64,000 nt of DNA, taken from Protula sp. h YS-2021. Taxonomy: Eukaryota > Annelida > Polychaeta > Sabellida > Serpulidae. The stretch is from positions 19,011,907 through 19,075,906 of the forward strand of contig OX457033.1 in assembly GCA_949752745.1 (NCBI GenBank). The letters run 5' to 3'. This document shows positions 21,576 through 33,330 of this stretch, piece by piece. The notes beneath the pieces are model-generated. The model saw only the letters and a list, made by a program, of their open reading frames with translations, was not told the DNA's origin and searched no databases. Made by a program: the position numbers and the translations under genes. Position 1 is the stretch's first letter, and each line of letters begins with the position of its first letter.

Positions 21576-22129
21576 CCCTTTAACGTTAAGCCAACAAAAC
21601 CGAAAGTCGGTAGTTGACGGTGGCAGATATATCCAACAGAAGACAGACAAGAGTTTTAAATAACACAATTTGTTTACAATCCAGTATATAGACGTTTTGG
21701 GGACACGTGATTTTTTAGAGTACAAGACACTTTGTTAAGTACTCGTGCTGGTCGCCACGTATCACATGACGACCTAATAGCCAAACGGGGATTTTTTATT
21801 TTCCTAACCCTAAAAAATGTATTGGGGAGGAGGAGGGACTCTGTGCACGCACGCAAAATTTTAGGCATCAAATGCTAAACTGTAGCTTTGATTTTTTAGT
21901 CCAGAACAGTGGGGGGGATACCTATTGGTGGACCTTCCAGAAGATCCCCTGCGAAGCTGCTAAATATTGATAGCACTGACATTTTACTTGTCACTGCGTT
22001 AAGTAGTTACGTCATACATCATCGCGATCTGTGCAATCTGGAGAACTGCTCTGCCTTTCTCTTTTAGGCAAATGTACGTGCGGGCACAGATACAACCATT
22101 GTTGCCAAGACACACTCTTTTTTTGGTTT

Positions 22130-23615
22130 TTTTGGCTTTTTTTGGTGGTCAGCTTCTGCCCTGAAAGCACTTTTATATATTAACAGCGGGAACAAGGGGA
22201 CCAATGCTGTTGGTTGAGAATGCCCTATGAAAAAGTGTACCTTTCAAAACGAATGTTCTTTTTGTTAAACCCAACAGCCTTCTAACTTGATACCTAACTG
22301 CAAGTAAATCTCAGAAAAAAGGCAAAGACCTTTTTCTGAACTATCTATAATATACCAAGACGTGTCCCTACTAACCTAAGCTAAGTCGTAAACTTCCCTA
22401 AAGTGTGGTACACAAGAAAAAAGGTTTGATAGCTAAGAATGGACAAAGGACTTTTAAAAAAATGATAGTGCTTTACTCACAGTCACTTCCCTTTTTTATT
22501 TTTTTTTTACTTTTTTTGGTGGTTAGCTTCTGCCCTGAAAGCACTTTTATATATTAACAGCGGGAACAGGGGGCCAATGCTGTTGGTTGAGAATGCCCTG
22601 TGAAAAAGTGTACCTTTCAAGACGAATGTTCTTTTTGTTAAACCCAACAGCCTTCTAAATTGATACCTAACTGCAAGTAAATCTCAGAAAAAAGGCAAAG
22701 ACCTTTTTCTGAACTATCTATAATATACCAAGAAGTTTCCCTACTAACCTAAGCTAAGTCATAAAATTTCCCTAAAGTGGTACGCAAGAAAAAGGTTTGA
22801 TAGCTAAGAATGGACAAAGCATTTTTAAAAAATGATAGTGCTTTACTCACAGTCACTTTCCATTTTATTTTTTTTTTTACTTTTTTTGGTGGTTAGCTTC
22901 TGCCCTGAAAGCACTTTTATATATTAACAGCGGGAACAGGGGGCCAATGCTGTTGGTTGAGAATGCCCTGTGAAAAAGTGTACCTTTCAAGACGAATGTT
23001 CTTTTTGTTAAACCCAACAGCCTTCTAACTTGATACCTAACTGCAAGTTAATCTCAGAAAAAAGGCAAAGACCTTTTTCTGAACTATCTATAATATACCA
23101 AGAAGTTTCCCTAATCCCCTAAGCTAAGTCGTAAAATTTCCCTAAAGTGTGGTACACAAGAAAAAAGGTTTGATAGCTAAGAATGGACAAAGGACTTTTA
23201 AAAAATGATAGTGCTTTACTCACAGTCACTTCCCTTTTTTATTTTTTTTTTTACTTTTTTTGGTGGTTGGTTTCTGCCCTGAAAGCACTTTTATACATAA
23301 TAGCGGGAACATGGGGTCCATACTGTTGGTTGAGAATGCCCTGTGAAAAAGTGCACCTTTCAAGACGAATGTTCTTTTTGTTAAACCCAACAGCCTTCTA
23401 AATTCATACCTAACTGCAAGTGATCTCAGAAAAAAGGCAAAGACCTTTTTCTGAACTATCTATAATATACCAAGACGTTTCCCTACTCCCCTAAGCTAAG
23501 TCGTAAAATTTCCCTAAGTGTGGCACACGAGAAAAAAGGTTTGACAGCTAAGAATGGACAAAGGACTTTAAAAAATGATAGTGCTTTACTCACAGTCACC
23601 TTCCTTTTTTTTAGG
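22130..23615 (+). repeat. 370-bp tandem array (4 copies)
   Basis: Four copies begin at ggtggt(c/t)agcttctgccct near 22,144, 22,518, 22,888 and 23,262, so the period is 370-374 bp. They share aacccaacagccttctaa, ggcaaagacctttttctgaa and atgatagtgctttactcac. High identity suggests recent expansion. No coding frame. Confidence 0.97.
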
Positions 23616-23741
23616 GGGGCTCTGCTCAATAGGAATTCACATTATGGTAAGTAGGTAAGTAGAGTAAGTATGGTATCCAAGTCCGGTCGGTTCGTCGGCT
23701 GTTCTTCCTTCCAAGTTTGGCGGCATAGCTAAGTAAAGGTT

Positions 23742-23747
23742 TTTATT
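23742..23747 (-). terminator. Polyadenylation signal AATAAA
   Basis: TTTATT on the plus strand reads AATAAA on the minus strand, 43 nt after the stop of the candidate exon at 23,791-23,933. Confidence 0.4.
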
Positions 23748-23790
23748 AATGAGACGTTACACATATAAAGTATGGTGGGTGTGACAAGAA

Positions 23791-23933
23791 TCAGGATCGA
23801 CCGCGCTGTTGGACGACCTGAAAAGTGTGCTGCCGAGAAGGGTCTGTGCCATGGGCGGCGGGACCAGACCCACTTCCTGTGTCGTTTTGCGCGTGCGCAG
23901 TGCTGGACAGCATCGGAAGCTCATCGGTAAACA
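23791..23933 (-). CDS. Candidate terminal exon of an unknown minus-strand gene
   Basis: A strong acceptor (gctctttctgttcacag) precedes a phase 1 frame VFTDELPMLSSTAHAQN ... GRS ending TGA, with AATAAA 43 nt later. Acceptor, stop and poly(A) signal in order support a last exon. The other frame, ending HHTLYV, is also open. Upstream, 29,263-29,349 is a phase-compatible 87-bp candidate exon. No family is recognised. Confidence 0.3.
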
Positions 23934-24329
23934 CTGTGAACAGAAAGAGCATATGTTGTAATGTGAGTAACGTAAATAATTCAAAACGCAACGTAAAAAT
24001 ACAAAGTTTGAAATTTAAATACCCTTGGTGTCACAATATTAAACCAGGATTTGTCCTGGCATAGCCCAACACACGCCTAACTACCCACTTAACTAACGAG
24101 AGGATCTACTAATTGAGATCCCACCAAGCACCGAGTCGCGCACTGGGGCGGACAGGGCACGCCAAATCCTTAGGTTTTGGCGCAGGCATCAGAACAAAAT
24201 GATTGCTCCGACAAAACATGTCAAACCATCAAAATGGTTCTGACCCTATGACGGCTTTAAGAAAGCAGCCGGAATTAATACCTACTTCGAACGAGATATT
24301 GAACATATTTGTTCGACAGAAAAACAAAC

Positions 24330-24775
24330 GCGCGCACACAAGCAAGCACCGACAATCACACATACACACATACTCACATGCACACACATACATACGCACA
24401 CACACACACATTCACACGCCATGCACGCACACATTCAGATGCCATGCACGCACACATTCACACGCCATTCACGCACATATTCACACGCCATGCACGCACA
24501 CATTCACACACCATGCACGCACACATTCACACACCATGCACGCACATATTCACACGCCATCCATACACACATTCACACGCCATGCACGCATACATTCACA
24601 CTTCATGCACGCACACATTCACACGCCATGCATACACACATACACACACACGCCATGCATACACACACACGCGCGCACACACACACGCGCGCACACACTC
24701 ACACCCACGCAGGCACCCGCACATACACGCACAAGCACGCACACACGCACGCACACGCACAGAACGTACAAACCC
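24330..24775 (+). repeat. CA/CG-rich minisatellite
   Basis: Roughly 24-28 bp units of cacgccatgcacgcacacat with CA dinucleotide flanks. The His/Thr-rich frames over it are repeat by-products. Confidence 0.93.
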
Positions 24776-24799
24776 TATACGTAACTCCTATCTAGAATT

Positions 24800-26900
24800 T
24801 ACATTTTACTTTCTAACTAACACCTAATAGAACGAAATAGAGATGAAGACCTACCTAAGCTAACCTATGAGAAAATTGACAAGGAAATATTGCCCAATCC
24901 AGCAGGATTGAACAATAAATACTTGCCAATGCCACCACCTCCTCCCACTTCCCTTGCTATCCCGCTAACCTAAAGACATAACTAAACAGAATAAGGACTG
25001 TGGAGTGAAGAGCCGCAGTCTTGATCCACCTCTCTGCTACTAGTCGGCCTTTTTCCTCGTTTCCTGTAAACAGAAAAAAAGGAAAAACTTAGCCAATGTG
25101 AAATTTAAAACCACCCTCCCTCCACCCTAAAAAACGAAAAAACCAGCAAACCTAGCATCGAAAATGCAGATCCAGGGTAAAGGATAAGGGGTTATTAAAA
25201 GGCCCTAAAACCCTGAATCTGCTGCGGACTTTGAATTCCAAATCCGCTCTTTTAATATAGGCCAAGCTAAAGTTGGCGGGATAAAACTGAAACATTCTAC
25301 TTATTACCAAGTTAACCGGGACACAAAACCAAAACTGCATCTTGACATTTAAGAGCCTTTTTTCCTCCCCACAATGAGTTACAGCACTGCTGAGGTACAA
25401 CACGACTTGAAAGTCAGTCAATCGAGAAATTTTAGAATCGACTAGCCCCGGACAAACAAGCCGGATTGCACCATGTGCCCTGGCGCACCAACGCAGCAAT
25501 GGTACAAACACGTGTCGGACATGTCAGCCATGGACACGTGACACGGTGACACACCAAGTACCGGATGGCGTAAACACCGTGCAGATCTAGAGCAGTGCTT
25601 CATCTCGAGGATACACACTGGCCCAAGATCAACCGGCAAAGCAAAGCGTGTGCTCCAAACAGCACACGCGTCGGAAGGGGGGCCCCCATAGTCTGACGCA
25701 AAAGCTAGGATCGTCTGCTAAGATTTCTGCAAACGTCCCAGGCGAACAGGCAAATAGCACAATGCCTTGCTTGATCTGGCATGTAGTGCAATGCCTGCTT
25801 GTGTCATGTTGCTTACTCATGAAGCCAACAGTGACACGAAATGTGTGACCCCGGTCGGTAACACCAAGTGATCTTTGTCCCGAACTAGTCGCCTCCAAAA
25901 CCTCCTGAAAGAAAGACCAACGTCATCGTAGAAGCACCGCAAACAGCACTGGAACTCACTGCGGCTCGCAAAAAATAGCCAAAATGCCAAAATAGCAATC
26001 CCGATTTTGGGGGAGCCCAAACGGGCAGGGTGGGGCGATTGAAAGGGAATCTAAAAGGGATATACGAATGTTTCAGTACACGGGATAAACTGGTCGTGTC
26101 ATGTAATTTCGAGTCCAATATTGTTTTTAACTATACCAACTCCCACCAACCCTGCCTCCCCCCGCCAACCCAACCACCTACCCACACCCCTACATGAAGA
26201 GCAAACACCGGCATGGTTAACAAACAAACAGTCTTTAAAGGATCCAGGATATGGATATGTGGGATGGACCGTGGATAGGGAATCCTGAATCTTGTAGCAC
26301 GAGATCTGGATAAAACGAAATTCTAATGGAACACCTGTCCATTGAACTGAAACATTGAGACCCTAACTAACAAGAACGAAACGCCGAATTCAAAACCTCC
26401 AGCCTAGGATACATTTTTGTACATGTGTTACCCGGCACAGGCCAGATCGCACATGTAAGGTGCAACATCCGGCAATACTACACCCAAAGTTACTGCAGGA
26501 ACCCGAGCCTAACAGCAACTTAAAGCCAAAACGGTTGCATCCTAAACCAAATGCAGTAAACCCGACGAGTCGGAGGGATGAACCCACCCGTGGAGGAGAA
26601 GGGGCAATAGTATCAACTTTCACAATGCATGTGGATGGACCATTATCACACATACTTAGAGTAAACGAAAACCCAAAATAAAGATATATAATGTTTCAGT
26701 TCTAGGGGTTTGGAGTTAACCATACCGGTAATGCCTTCATATTTTAAAAAATAAAAAGAATTTACCATTTTTCATGAGCAGCTGCAGCTATGAACATCAT
26801 CTTGGGCTGGCTCGACCGACATTGCAGCTCTACCGCGTGGTTGTCCAGGATAATACGTTATACCTAGCTCAACTTTTAACGCAGTATTGAGTGTCCGACC
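24800..26900. other. No convincing gene
   Basis: Moderate-GC DNA with several open frames of 60-120 codons on the minus strand, none with a recognised motif or a consistent exon chain. I cannot support a gene here. Confidence 0.5.
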
Positions 26901-26922
26901 GAAACGTGCTTGAAACGTGAAA

Positions 26923-27080
26923 AAGTAGCTAGCACAATAAACCTTTTCAAGTTTATTGTACTATATACTTTTTTAAAAAAAAAGCTAGCACAATAAACCT
27001 AGTTTATTGTACTATATAGTTTTTAAAAAACAAAACAAGTAGCTAGCACGAAAAACCTAAGTTTTTTGCGCTATCTACTT
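26923..27080. repeat. Three tandem short hairpins
   Basis: Three units of about 40-48 bp at 26,923-26,970, 26,983-27,021 and 27,037-27,080, each reading tagctagcac, an 8-base arm, a short loop, the complementary arm and ctat(a/c)ta. Arms are caataaac/gtttattg twice and cgaaaaac/gttttttg in the third. Confidence 0.8.
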
Positions 27081-27808
27081 GGTTTCTATGGCAAACCAAA
27101 GCAATTACTACGAAGAATGCTTGTTCCTGTAAATCTACAAAGAAAGCAATTGCAGTTGCACAGCGGGACGAAAAATTAATAAGACATTTATCTGTCGTCT
27201 TTTGACAGCAAACTAGAGCACACTTCTAAGGTGTTAGGAGTTAAAGCACAGCACTTCATATCGATGCAAAAAATCAAATGAAAGTCAATCAAAGAGTAGA
27301 AAAATCATAGGAAAGATTTAAGAAGGTTAGGTCTTCTTTGTCCCGGGCCGACTCGGGACGAACTAGAAAAGGCCTTGTTAGTACCTTAGATAGCAATAAT
27401 TGAGCTTCATCGAAAATAAGCCTTGTTGCATAAGTTACAAAATGCAACGATAGTTTTTCAATTGTTGGCATAGCTCAGAACGTTTAGCACATCCTATACG
27501 CACCACGTGAAATTCCTGCTAACAACCTTTGAACTCACAGTTACCATACTTGGGTACAAGAAAATTTGACAGCCGGTGTAATGCACGCCGGATGCTTACA
27601 CCAAAAATTAGTTACTGCACATCTCGGAATATGCAATAGCTAATACCGAAAGGGGTACCCAAAAATGGAGTTAGTGGGCCCGCCGGAAGCTCGCCGGAAC
27701 AACCCGCAGCCTGACAGAATGCACTTCACGCCCTTCACCACGCCCCCAACTGAATCGCCAACTCTTTACTGTCCACTTTAACACTGACAGTAACGTGAAA
27801 CAGGTGGC

Positions 27809-28080
27809 CCATTTTTTTTTTTGTTTTTTTTTTTTTGTTTTTTTTTTTGTTTTTTTTTTTTTTGTTTGTTTGTTTTTTTGTTTTTTTTTTGGTGCGTTTT
27901 TTTGTGTGTTTTTTTTTTTTTGGTGCGTTTTTTTTGTTTGTTTGTTTGTTTGTTTGTTTGGTTTCTTTTTTTTTTTTTTTTTTTTTGGTTGGAGGGGCTT
28001 AGGGCGGTTAGGAGATGGGGGGCGGCGGGGGGAGCAGGGGTTTGGATTTTTTTTTTTTTTTTTGGATATTTTTAAGATGT
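27809..28080 (+). repeat. Poly-T rich tract
   Basis: Homopolymer T runs broken by single G, C or A bases, then a G-rich stretch and more T. Phe-rich frames are artefacts. Confidence 0.95.
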
Positions 28081-28589
28081 GTTGGCGAATGTTACTGCAA
28101 TTTTTAATTCAGTGGTTCTTGCAATTTCGTTTGTGGGACGTATCAATATGGTGATGCTTAAATTATCATTATTTTATCTATTTTTTTTTTTTTTTTTTTT
28201 ACTTTTTTCTTATTTATTTTATTTTTGGGGACTTTTTTTTGGTTTTTGATGATTTTTTTTATTTTGAGAATTGGCTAATAACTATGATTTACACTTGTTG
28301 GGTTTCTAGTCTGAAATTAAATAGGATCAGACTTAAGAACGGCGGTATGGCGTGAAGACGTTATATCGTCCCAAATCCCAGTGCTATGTAACCTTTGCCT
28401 TTGTGTCAATTTGTAATCAAAAAAGGGATCTGCCAACCCCCGCCGACCAACCTCCCCCCTCCCCTTTTTGAAATCCTAAGAATATATAGGGACTATGAAT
28501 CAGGTCAAGGGGACATTGCCTGATCCAAGGGGCAATGGAGGATGACTAGTATTACGTCCTAATATGTGCTTACTGAACAAGCACTAGGA

Positions 28590-28700
28590 CAGCCTTGGGA
28601 CTCGTGTGCGCTCATTCGAGAACGCGCTAGGCAATGCCAGTAAAGTGTCTTGCCCAAGGGCACAACGTGGCAACCTGGCCCATCGGTCCCGCCGAACAGC
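28590..28700 (+). repeat. Possible retroelement tail fragment
   Basis: Contains agtaaagtgtcttgcccaag followed by ggcacaac. From memory, a closely similar string recurs in short retroelements of marine invertebrates and fish. I cannot check this here, and only one copy is seen in the window. Confidence 0.3.
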
Positions 28701-29262
28701 CACCACGCCTAGCAGCACAAAACATTCAAAGCAGCATCCAAATCTTTTTGAAGGGAGTTTTTGTTCCTATCTACGTTTTCAAAAATTAATACATTGAGCC
28801 CACGCCCGTAACGTGAACAGATAACCCTAATCTAAGATTTTAACTCAGAAAGCGGAATTCCCTCAGCAGTCGTTCGACACTGGGCAACACAGTCGCTGAG
28901 TATGTCAGGAATCATTAGACACAGAGGTTGGCAGGGGCCCAAAGTGACGCAAGCCCAACCTTAAGAATATTGCAGTGAGTACAACACAAGCAAGTAAGAG
29001 AATTCAGTTTTCCAACTTAAGGCACAAAAGCGTTTGGGCCCGTGTACCCGGCACAAGTAACACGGAAAAAATGTATGGTCAACACTCCGGCATTAAGTGT
29101 TCACCATATATTAGTCCCCAAGTATAGTGTTAGTATACTCGGCGACTAAATAAAAAAAATAGTGAAAGACTGCACCTGAAGCTGGAAGCTTTGAACGCTA
29201 CAGACCGACCCATGAGTACCACCATAACACCCGTAAAGCTGAACTGCTATCACCAGGAACAC

Positions 29263-29349
29263 CCTTGTGATTTGCAGCACCACAACCCACTGGTCCAAGA
29301 GGATCGCCTGGCAGCCACAACGGCCACGCAGCGTCAGCGCTAAACTCAG
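29263..29349 (-). CDS. Candidate internal exon (87 bp, phase 1-1)
   Basis: Minus strand: acceptor cgttttcccttctctcag, an open frame EFSADAAWPLWLPGDPL, and a gtgttc donor. Its phases fit the candidate last exon at 23,791-23,933. The donor is weak, and the flanking frame is open too, so this is only a suggestion. Confidence 0.13.
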
Positions 29350-29776
29350 CTGAGAGAAGGGAAAACGATATTGTGGGAATCTCGTCTCAATTGAGGCGAG
29401 AAGGAAGTTGAACAATTGTACATGGGCCAATCAAAGTCACACCAGGCCCCCATGGACTGGTGAGACCATAAGACCCATGGCTTGTAAACGAAAACTTTAA
29501 AACTTAAAAAAAAAAGAAATTGCAATCGCCAATTGCGGCGAAAGAAAAATATTAAAAAAAAACAATAAAAAAAACCAAAATTTGGGAAATTGAATTTACA
29601 GGGATCCAAAAACAGGTTTTTACCTCCCCCTAACCTCCCGCCCAAGTCCAAACACAAGACACGCAGACAACTACTACAATAACACTGTAATTCAAATCCA
29701 AGATAACGCCTTTTTTTCTAAATTTAGCTTTGTTTGCTTTGGTTTGCCTTTTGTAGTATGCCTTTACTCCGCCGTT

Positions 29777-29962
29777 TTTTTTTTTTTTTTTTTTTTTTTC
29801 GTTTTTTGTTTTTTGTTTTTTTTTTTTTGTTTTGTTTTTTTTTTTTTTTTTTTGCTTTGTATTTTTTTTTTGTCTTTTTTTTTTTGTTTTTTTTTTTTTG
29901 CTTTGTTTTTTTTTTCTTTTGTTTTTTTTTTGTTTTTTTGTTTTGTTTTTTTTTTTGTTTAT
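29777..29962 (+). repeat. Poly-T tract with single interruptions
   Basis: Almost 190 bp of T with isolated G or C. It produces a Lys-rich frame on the minus strand and Phe-rich frames on the plus strand; neither is a gene. Confidence 0.95.
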
Positions 29963-29969
29963 TATTTTC

Positions 29970-30350
29970 TTTCCAACAATATTGAATATCACTGCAAATT
30001 AACTGCAGGTGCAGATTGTGTGCGGAAATGCACTTTTATTTAGATTTTTTTCTACAAAGTATTGAATATTACTGCCACTATTTGATGACTTTTTTGGCAT
30101 ATCACTTGTGCAGATACTGGTTGGGTGAAGAAATGCACATTATTTTTTAATTTAATTTCTTCCAAAAAGTATATCACTGCCACTTTTTGTTGACTTTTTG
30201 GCAGACCACTTGTGCAGGTACTGGTTGGGTGCAGAAATGCACATCTTTTTTTTTCGTCATTTTTCCCACAAAGTATTGAAATATCACTGCCACTATTTTA
30301 TGCTTTGGCAGATCAAATATGTTCAGGTACGGATTGGATGCAGAAATGCT
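29970..30350 (+). repeat. Tandem repeat of about 85-100 bp (4 copies)
   Basis: Copies share tattgaatatcactgccact, a ttggca(g/t)a block, cttgtgcag(a/g)tactgg and gtg(c/a)agaaatgca. Confidence 0.8.
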
Positions 30351-30390
30351 TTTTTTTTAACCGAACCTGGGTTGTCTGTTTTGTTTGTTT

Positions 30391-30423
<33 letters not shown>

Positions 30424-30790
30424 GGTTTTTTTTTTAACAGACTAGCAACAAATTTAACAGTCTCGGCTACTTTAAAGAGCCTCTATAAAGAGCAGCTTTA
30501 AAGTACTTCGACTTACTTGGACCACCTGTATACATTCACTTCGAAGTGACATTCGAAGAGAAATATTTACACCATCACAATTTAAAATTGAAGTGCTCTG
30601 TGTTATGATTAAACGTATTTAGCATTTTCAGCTCTATTCTAATTAATGCGAGCAGCGCATATTGTTTCTGTACGATTTTTCTAAGCTATCTTTCTCGGGT
30701 TTAAGTGATGGTGAACGAAAAAAAATAGAAAAGAAAAAAAAGAAAAAAAAGAAAAAAAAGAAAAAAACAGGAAAAAAATTGTCTATCATC

Positions 30791-30900
30791 AGAGCGAGTG
30801 TGGACCAGTGACAGTAAGCTACTAAGCGAACTACAACAAAGTGCAGCCGCAAAGCTGCCCACTAATCAAAGGTACTACCACTCCTCACCCCTAAGACACG
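30791..30900 (+). repeat. Dispersed element S1, copy 2
   Basis: gagcgagtgtggaccagtga and aaaggtactaccactcctca recur from the copies at 16,030 and 32,975. It is preceded by an A-rich stretch (30,719-30,780). Confidence 0.8.
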
Positions 30901-30939
30901 ACCTCGTTTTTTTTTCTTAGTTTTCCATTTGTTTTTTTT

Positions 30940-31260
30940 TTAACTTCATCGGATTTCATAACTGGATGGTATTTCTTTCATTAACTCGATTTAATGATTT
31001 TTATAGAAAAAAACGAGGTTTGTTTGACTTTATAGCTTAACAGCGAAACGGAGTTATTGGTTCTAAGAACTTCATAACAGAACTAGTTTGTTGGATTTGA
31101 TAACTTGATACCAAAACGAGGTTACTGGATTTGATAACCTAATAGGAAAACGAGGTTCACTGGGCTTGAAAACTAAATAGCAAAACGGGGTTTACTGGAT
31201 TTGGTTACAAAAGCCAGCTTCACCGGATAGTTTTGACAGTTTTATTGGATTTGACGATTA
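30940..31260 (+). repeat. Degenerate tandem repeat of about 45-55 bp
   Basis: Copies vary around aaacgaggttactggatttg and ataact(t/a)aata(g/c)caaaa. Confidence 0.7.
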
Positions 31261-31327
31261 TGTCGAAAAAGAAAATATAGGACGAAAATGTAGCTGATTA
31301 TTGAACATGCGTGTTGATCGCAATATA

Positions 31328-31384
31328 ATTTTTTTTTTTTTTTTTTTTTTTTTTTGTTTTTTGTTTTTTTTTTTTTTTTTTTTT
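31328..31384 (+). repeat. Poly-T tract
   Basis: About 57 bp of T with one short interruption. Confidence 0.95.
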
Positions 31385-32974
31385 GCACGTCGGACACTCT
31401 TAAACAATAAAAAAACCTAGCTATTAGTCGCTCGTTTGCTGCGTCGGTGCCGATGGGCTTTTTACCTGAAGTGCAGAAACATTTTGTCTTAACTCGCCAT
31501 CAAGAGTATATCATCTTAATTTTTGAAATATTAAAACATATCCAGGTTTCACTTAAAAATAGGCCTGGCTTTCTCCTTTATTCCAAATGATTAAAAAAAT
31601 CCCATCTCTTACATTGCTAATAACTAAAAACCATTACTTTTTAAAAAATATTAGTTTTTTTTTACGTGAAAATCCTCACTTACCAATCCATATCTGGTAG
31701 TAATCCCTAAATAGCGCCCTTATTGTGGGTGTTGTTAGCTGCTCCTTGCCCTTCGATGATGTTCTTTCTGGCCCAGTATAACTAGTGACTGCGCACAGCA
31801 CTAGTGTGTCGCCTACAGCTTTGCCTACAAAAATAAAATACATTCCTATCTTTTACAAAGATCTTAGTTTCATAAACTAATTTTATACGAAACCAATTGT
31901 ATACTTTGTAGATGAATCCACAGCCTATTTTGATGGCTTTTAAGTGCTGACTTAGCCTTGCACAAACGCTCCACTTTTTTTAATTAAGTAAACTGTTCGA
32001 AGGACCCCTTCATTGCAGCTGTCCTCCCCCCCCCCCCCTTCCCCCAGCCCTATTGAAATCGCAGCGTTCCCGTGCATTTCGCTCACAAAATTCCAAGACT
32101 TTCTGAGGTTAATTTCCATGATTTTTAGCCAAATTTCAGGACTTTGGGGGAGATAAATTTCCAGGACCCACATACGTTTTTACACTCGAGGTTCGACTGA
32201 ATATATCTTGTTTGATAACGTAAAATTCATGTGGCATTCCTTTATTCTTGACCGCACTGTCACTCAGCGCATTAATATTTTCAATTTCTAGGACTTCCAA
32301 AATTTTCTAGGATCGCTTTTTCTAGACGCACTTCCTGACTGAACGGGTCAACTGCCGTTTATTCTAACCTAGCTCACTCCCATCCCACCCCGACCCTTCC
32401 TTCCACTAACCCTACAATCCCAATAACCACGATTCCTTACCAATATTTCTTTATTCAGGACATGGGACTTAACTTACCAATTAACGTGGCTAAAGCTGGC
32501 CTTGAAGTCGATAGTGTCAGCCAGTGCGATGCCAAAGCTGTATGCCATTGGATGTCATCCTTGCACCGACTCCTCCAAAGGATCAGATGCACTATGCGCG
32601 ATCTCCCACGCAGTAGAAAAGGATATCCAATGACATGCTGGCGTGGACACGGTGGGCACTTTTTTTTTTGCGTGCGTATCACCGCCTACCAGGTCACGTG
32701 CAGGCCTGCTTGTGACCGCCAGCTCTTCAAACTCAAAATGTCCCTTAATTATTCCTATAAGGTGCAGTTTGCTGTGTTAATTGCTTCGGCTCGTCGTTTT
32801 GGAGGACTCTCTGGAGAGGAGGTGATTGCAAGTATTCTATTTGCTGATTGTAGAATAAGGTGCAGTTCGCTGTGGTGGATCTTATCGTTTTAGAATGGTT
32901 CGTGCTCGCTAACCGTTACAACTGAATCTGGTCATATTCTGACGTAATGTGCTGCCCAGTTCTCCGCCCCCTCG

Positions 32975-33330
32975 CCCAAGTCTAGGCGAAAAAATAGACC
33001 AATCCAGGTTAGGTCTATCGCAGGAGCGAGTGTGGACCAGTGACAGTTAAGCTACCCGGCAACCGCATGCAGTCACCAAGCAACCCACTTATCGAAAGGT
33101 ACTACCACTCCTCACCCCATAGGAACGGTGATACTGAGCAGCTGTCACTTTTAGGCTTGGGTGTCTTGGTTCTATCGGTTTGCAAATTACATCGCCGTCT
33201 TCTCGGTGTCGACAGCTTTATTCAGGCCTTCAGTGTGTATATGGCCTTCAGTCAGGCCAGTTCGTGTGATTCTGGCTCGTATGTGGCGGTGGTTTTGGTT
33301 CGGGTCTGTTGGCTGCTATGGTGTAAGCAG
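32975..33330 (+). repeat. Dispersed element S1, copy 3, overlapping the 3' end of gene A
   Basis: Matches 16,030-16,300 over ccaatccaggttaggtct, gagcgagtgtggaccagtga and the aagctacccggcaaccgcat block, and more weakly through ttctggctcg ... gggtctgt. The weaker part covers the last codons of gene A, and its poly(A) signal lies between the two shared blocks. Confidence 0.75.
33217..33222 (-). terminator. Polyadenylation signal of gene A
   Basis: AATAAA on the minus strand (TTTATT on plus) lies 26 nt after the gene A stop codon, giving a very short 3' untranslated region. Confidence 0.6.

Noticed and set aside
24203..24827. His/Thr-rich frames up to 193 codons
   Set aside because: They read a CA/CG-rich minisatellite and have no other sequence.
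25152..25898. Two or three minus-strand frames of 65-119 codons
   Set aside because: They overlap each other without a consistent exon chain, and no motif is recognised.
29630..29992. Lys-rich frame on the minus strand and Phe-rich frames on the plus strand
   Set aside because: Products of interrupted poly-T.
32462..32893. Plus-strand frame of 143 codons
   Set aside because: No recognised motif, includes a poly-T (Phe) run, and lies next to dispersed repeats. I cannot support it as a gene.
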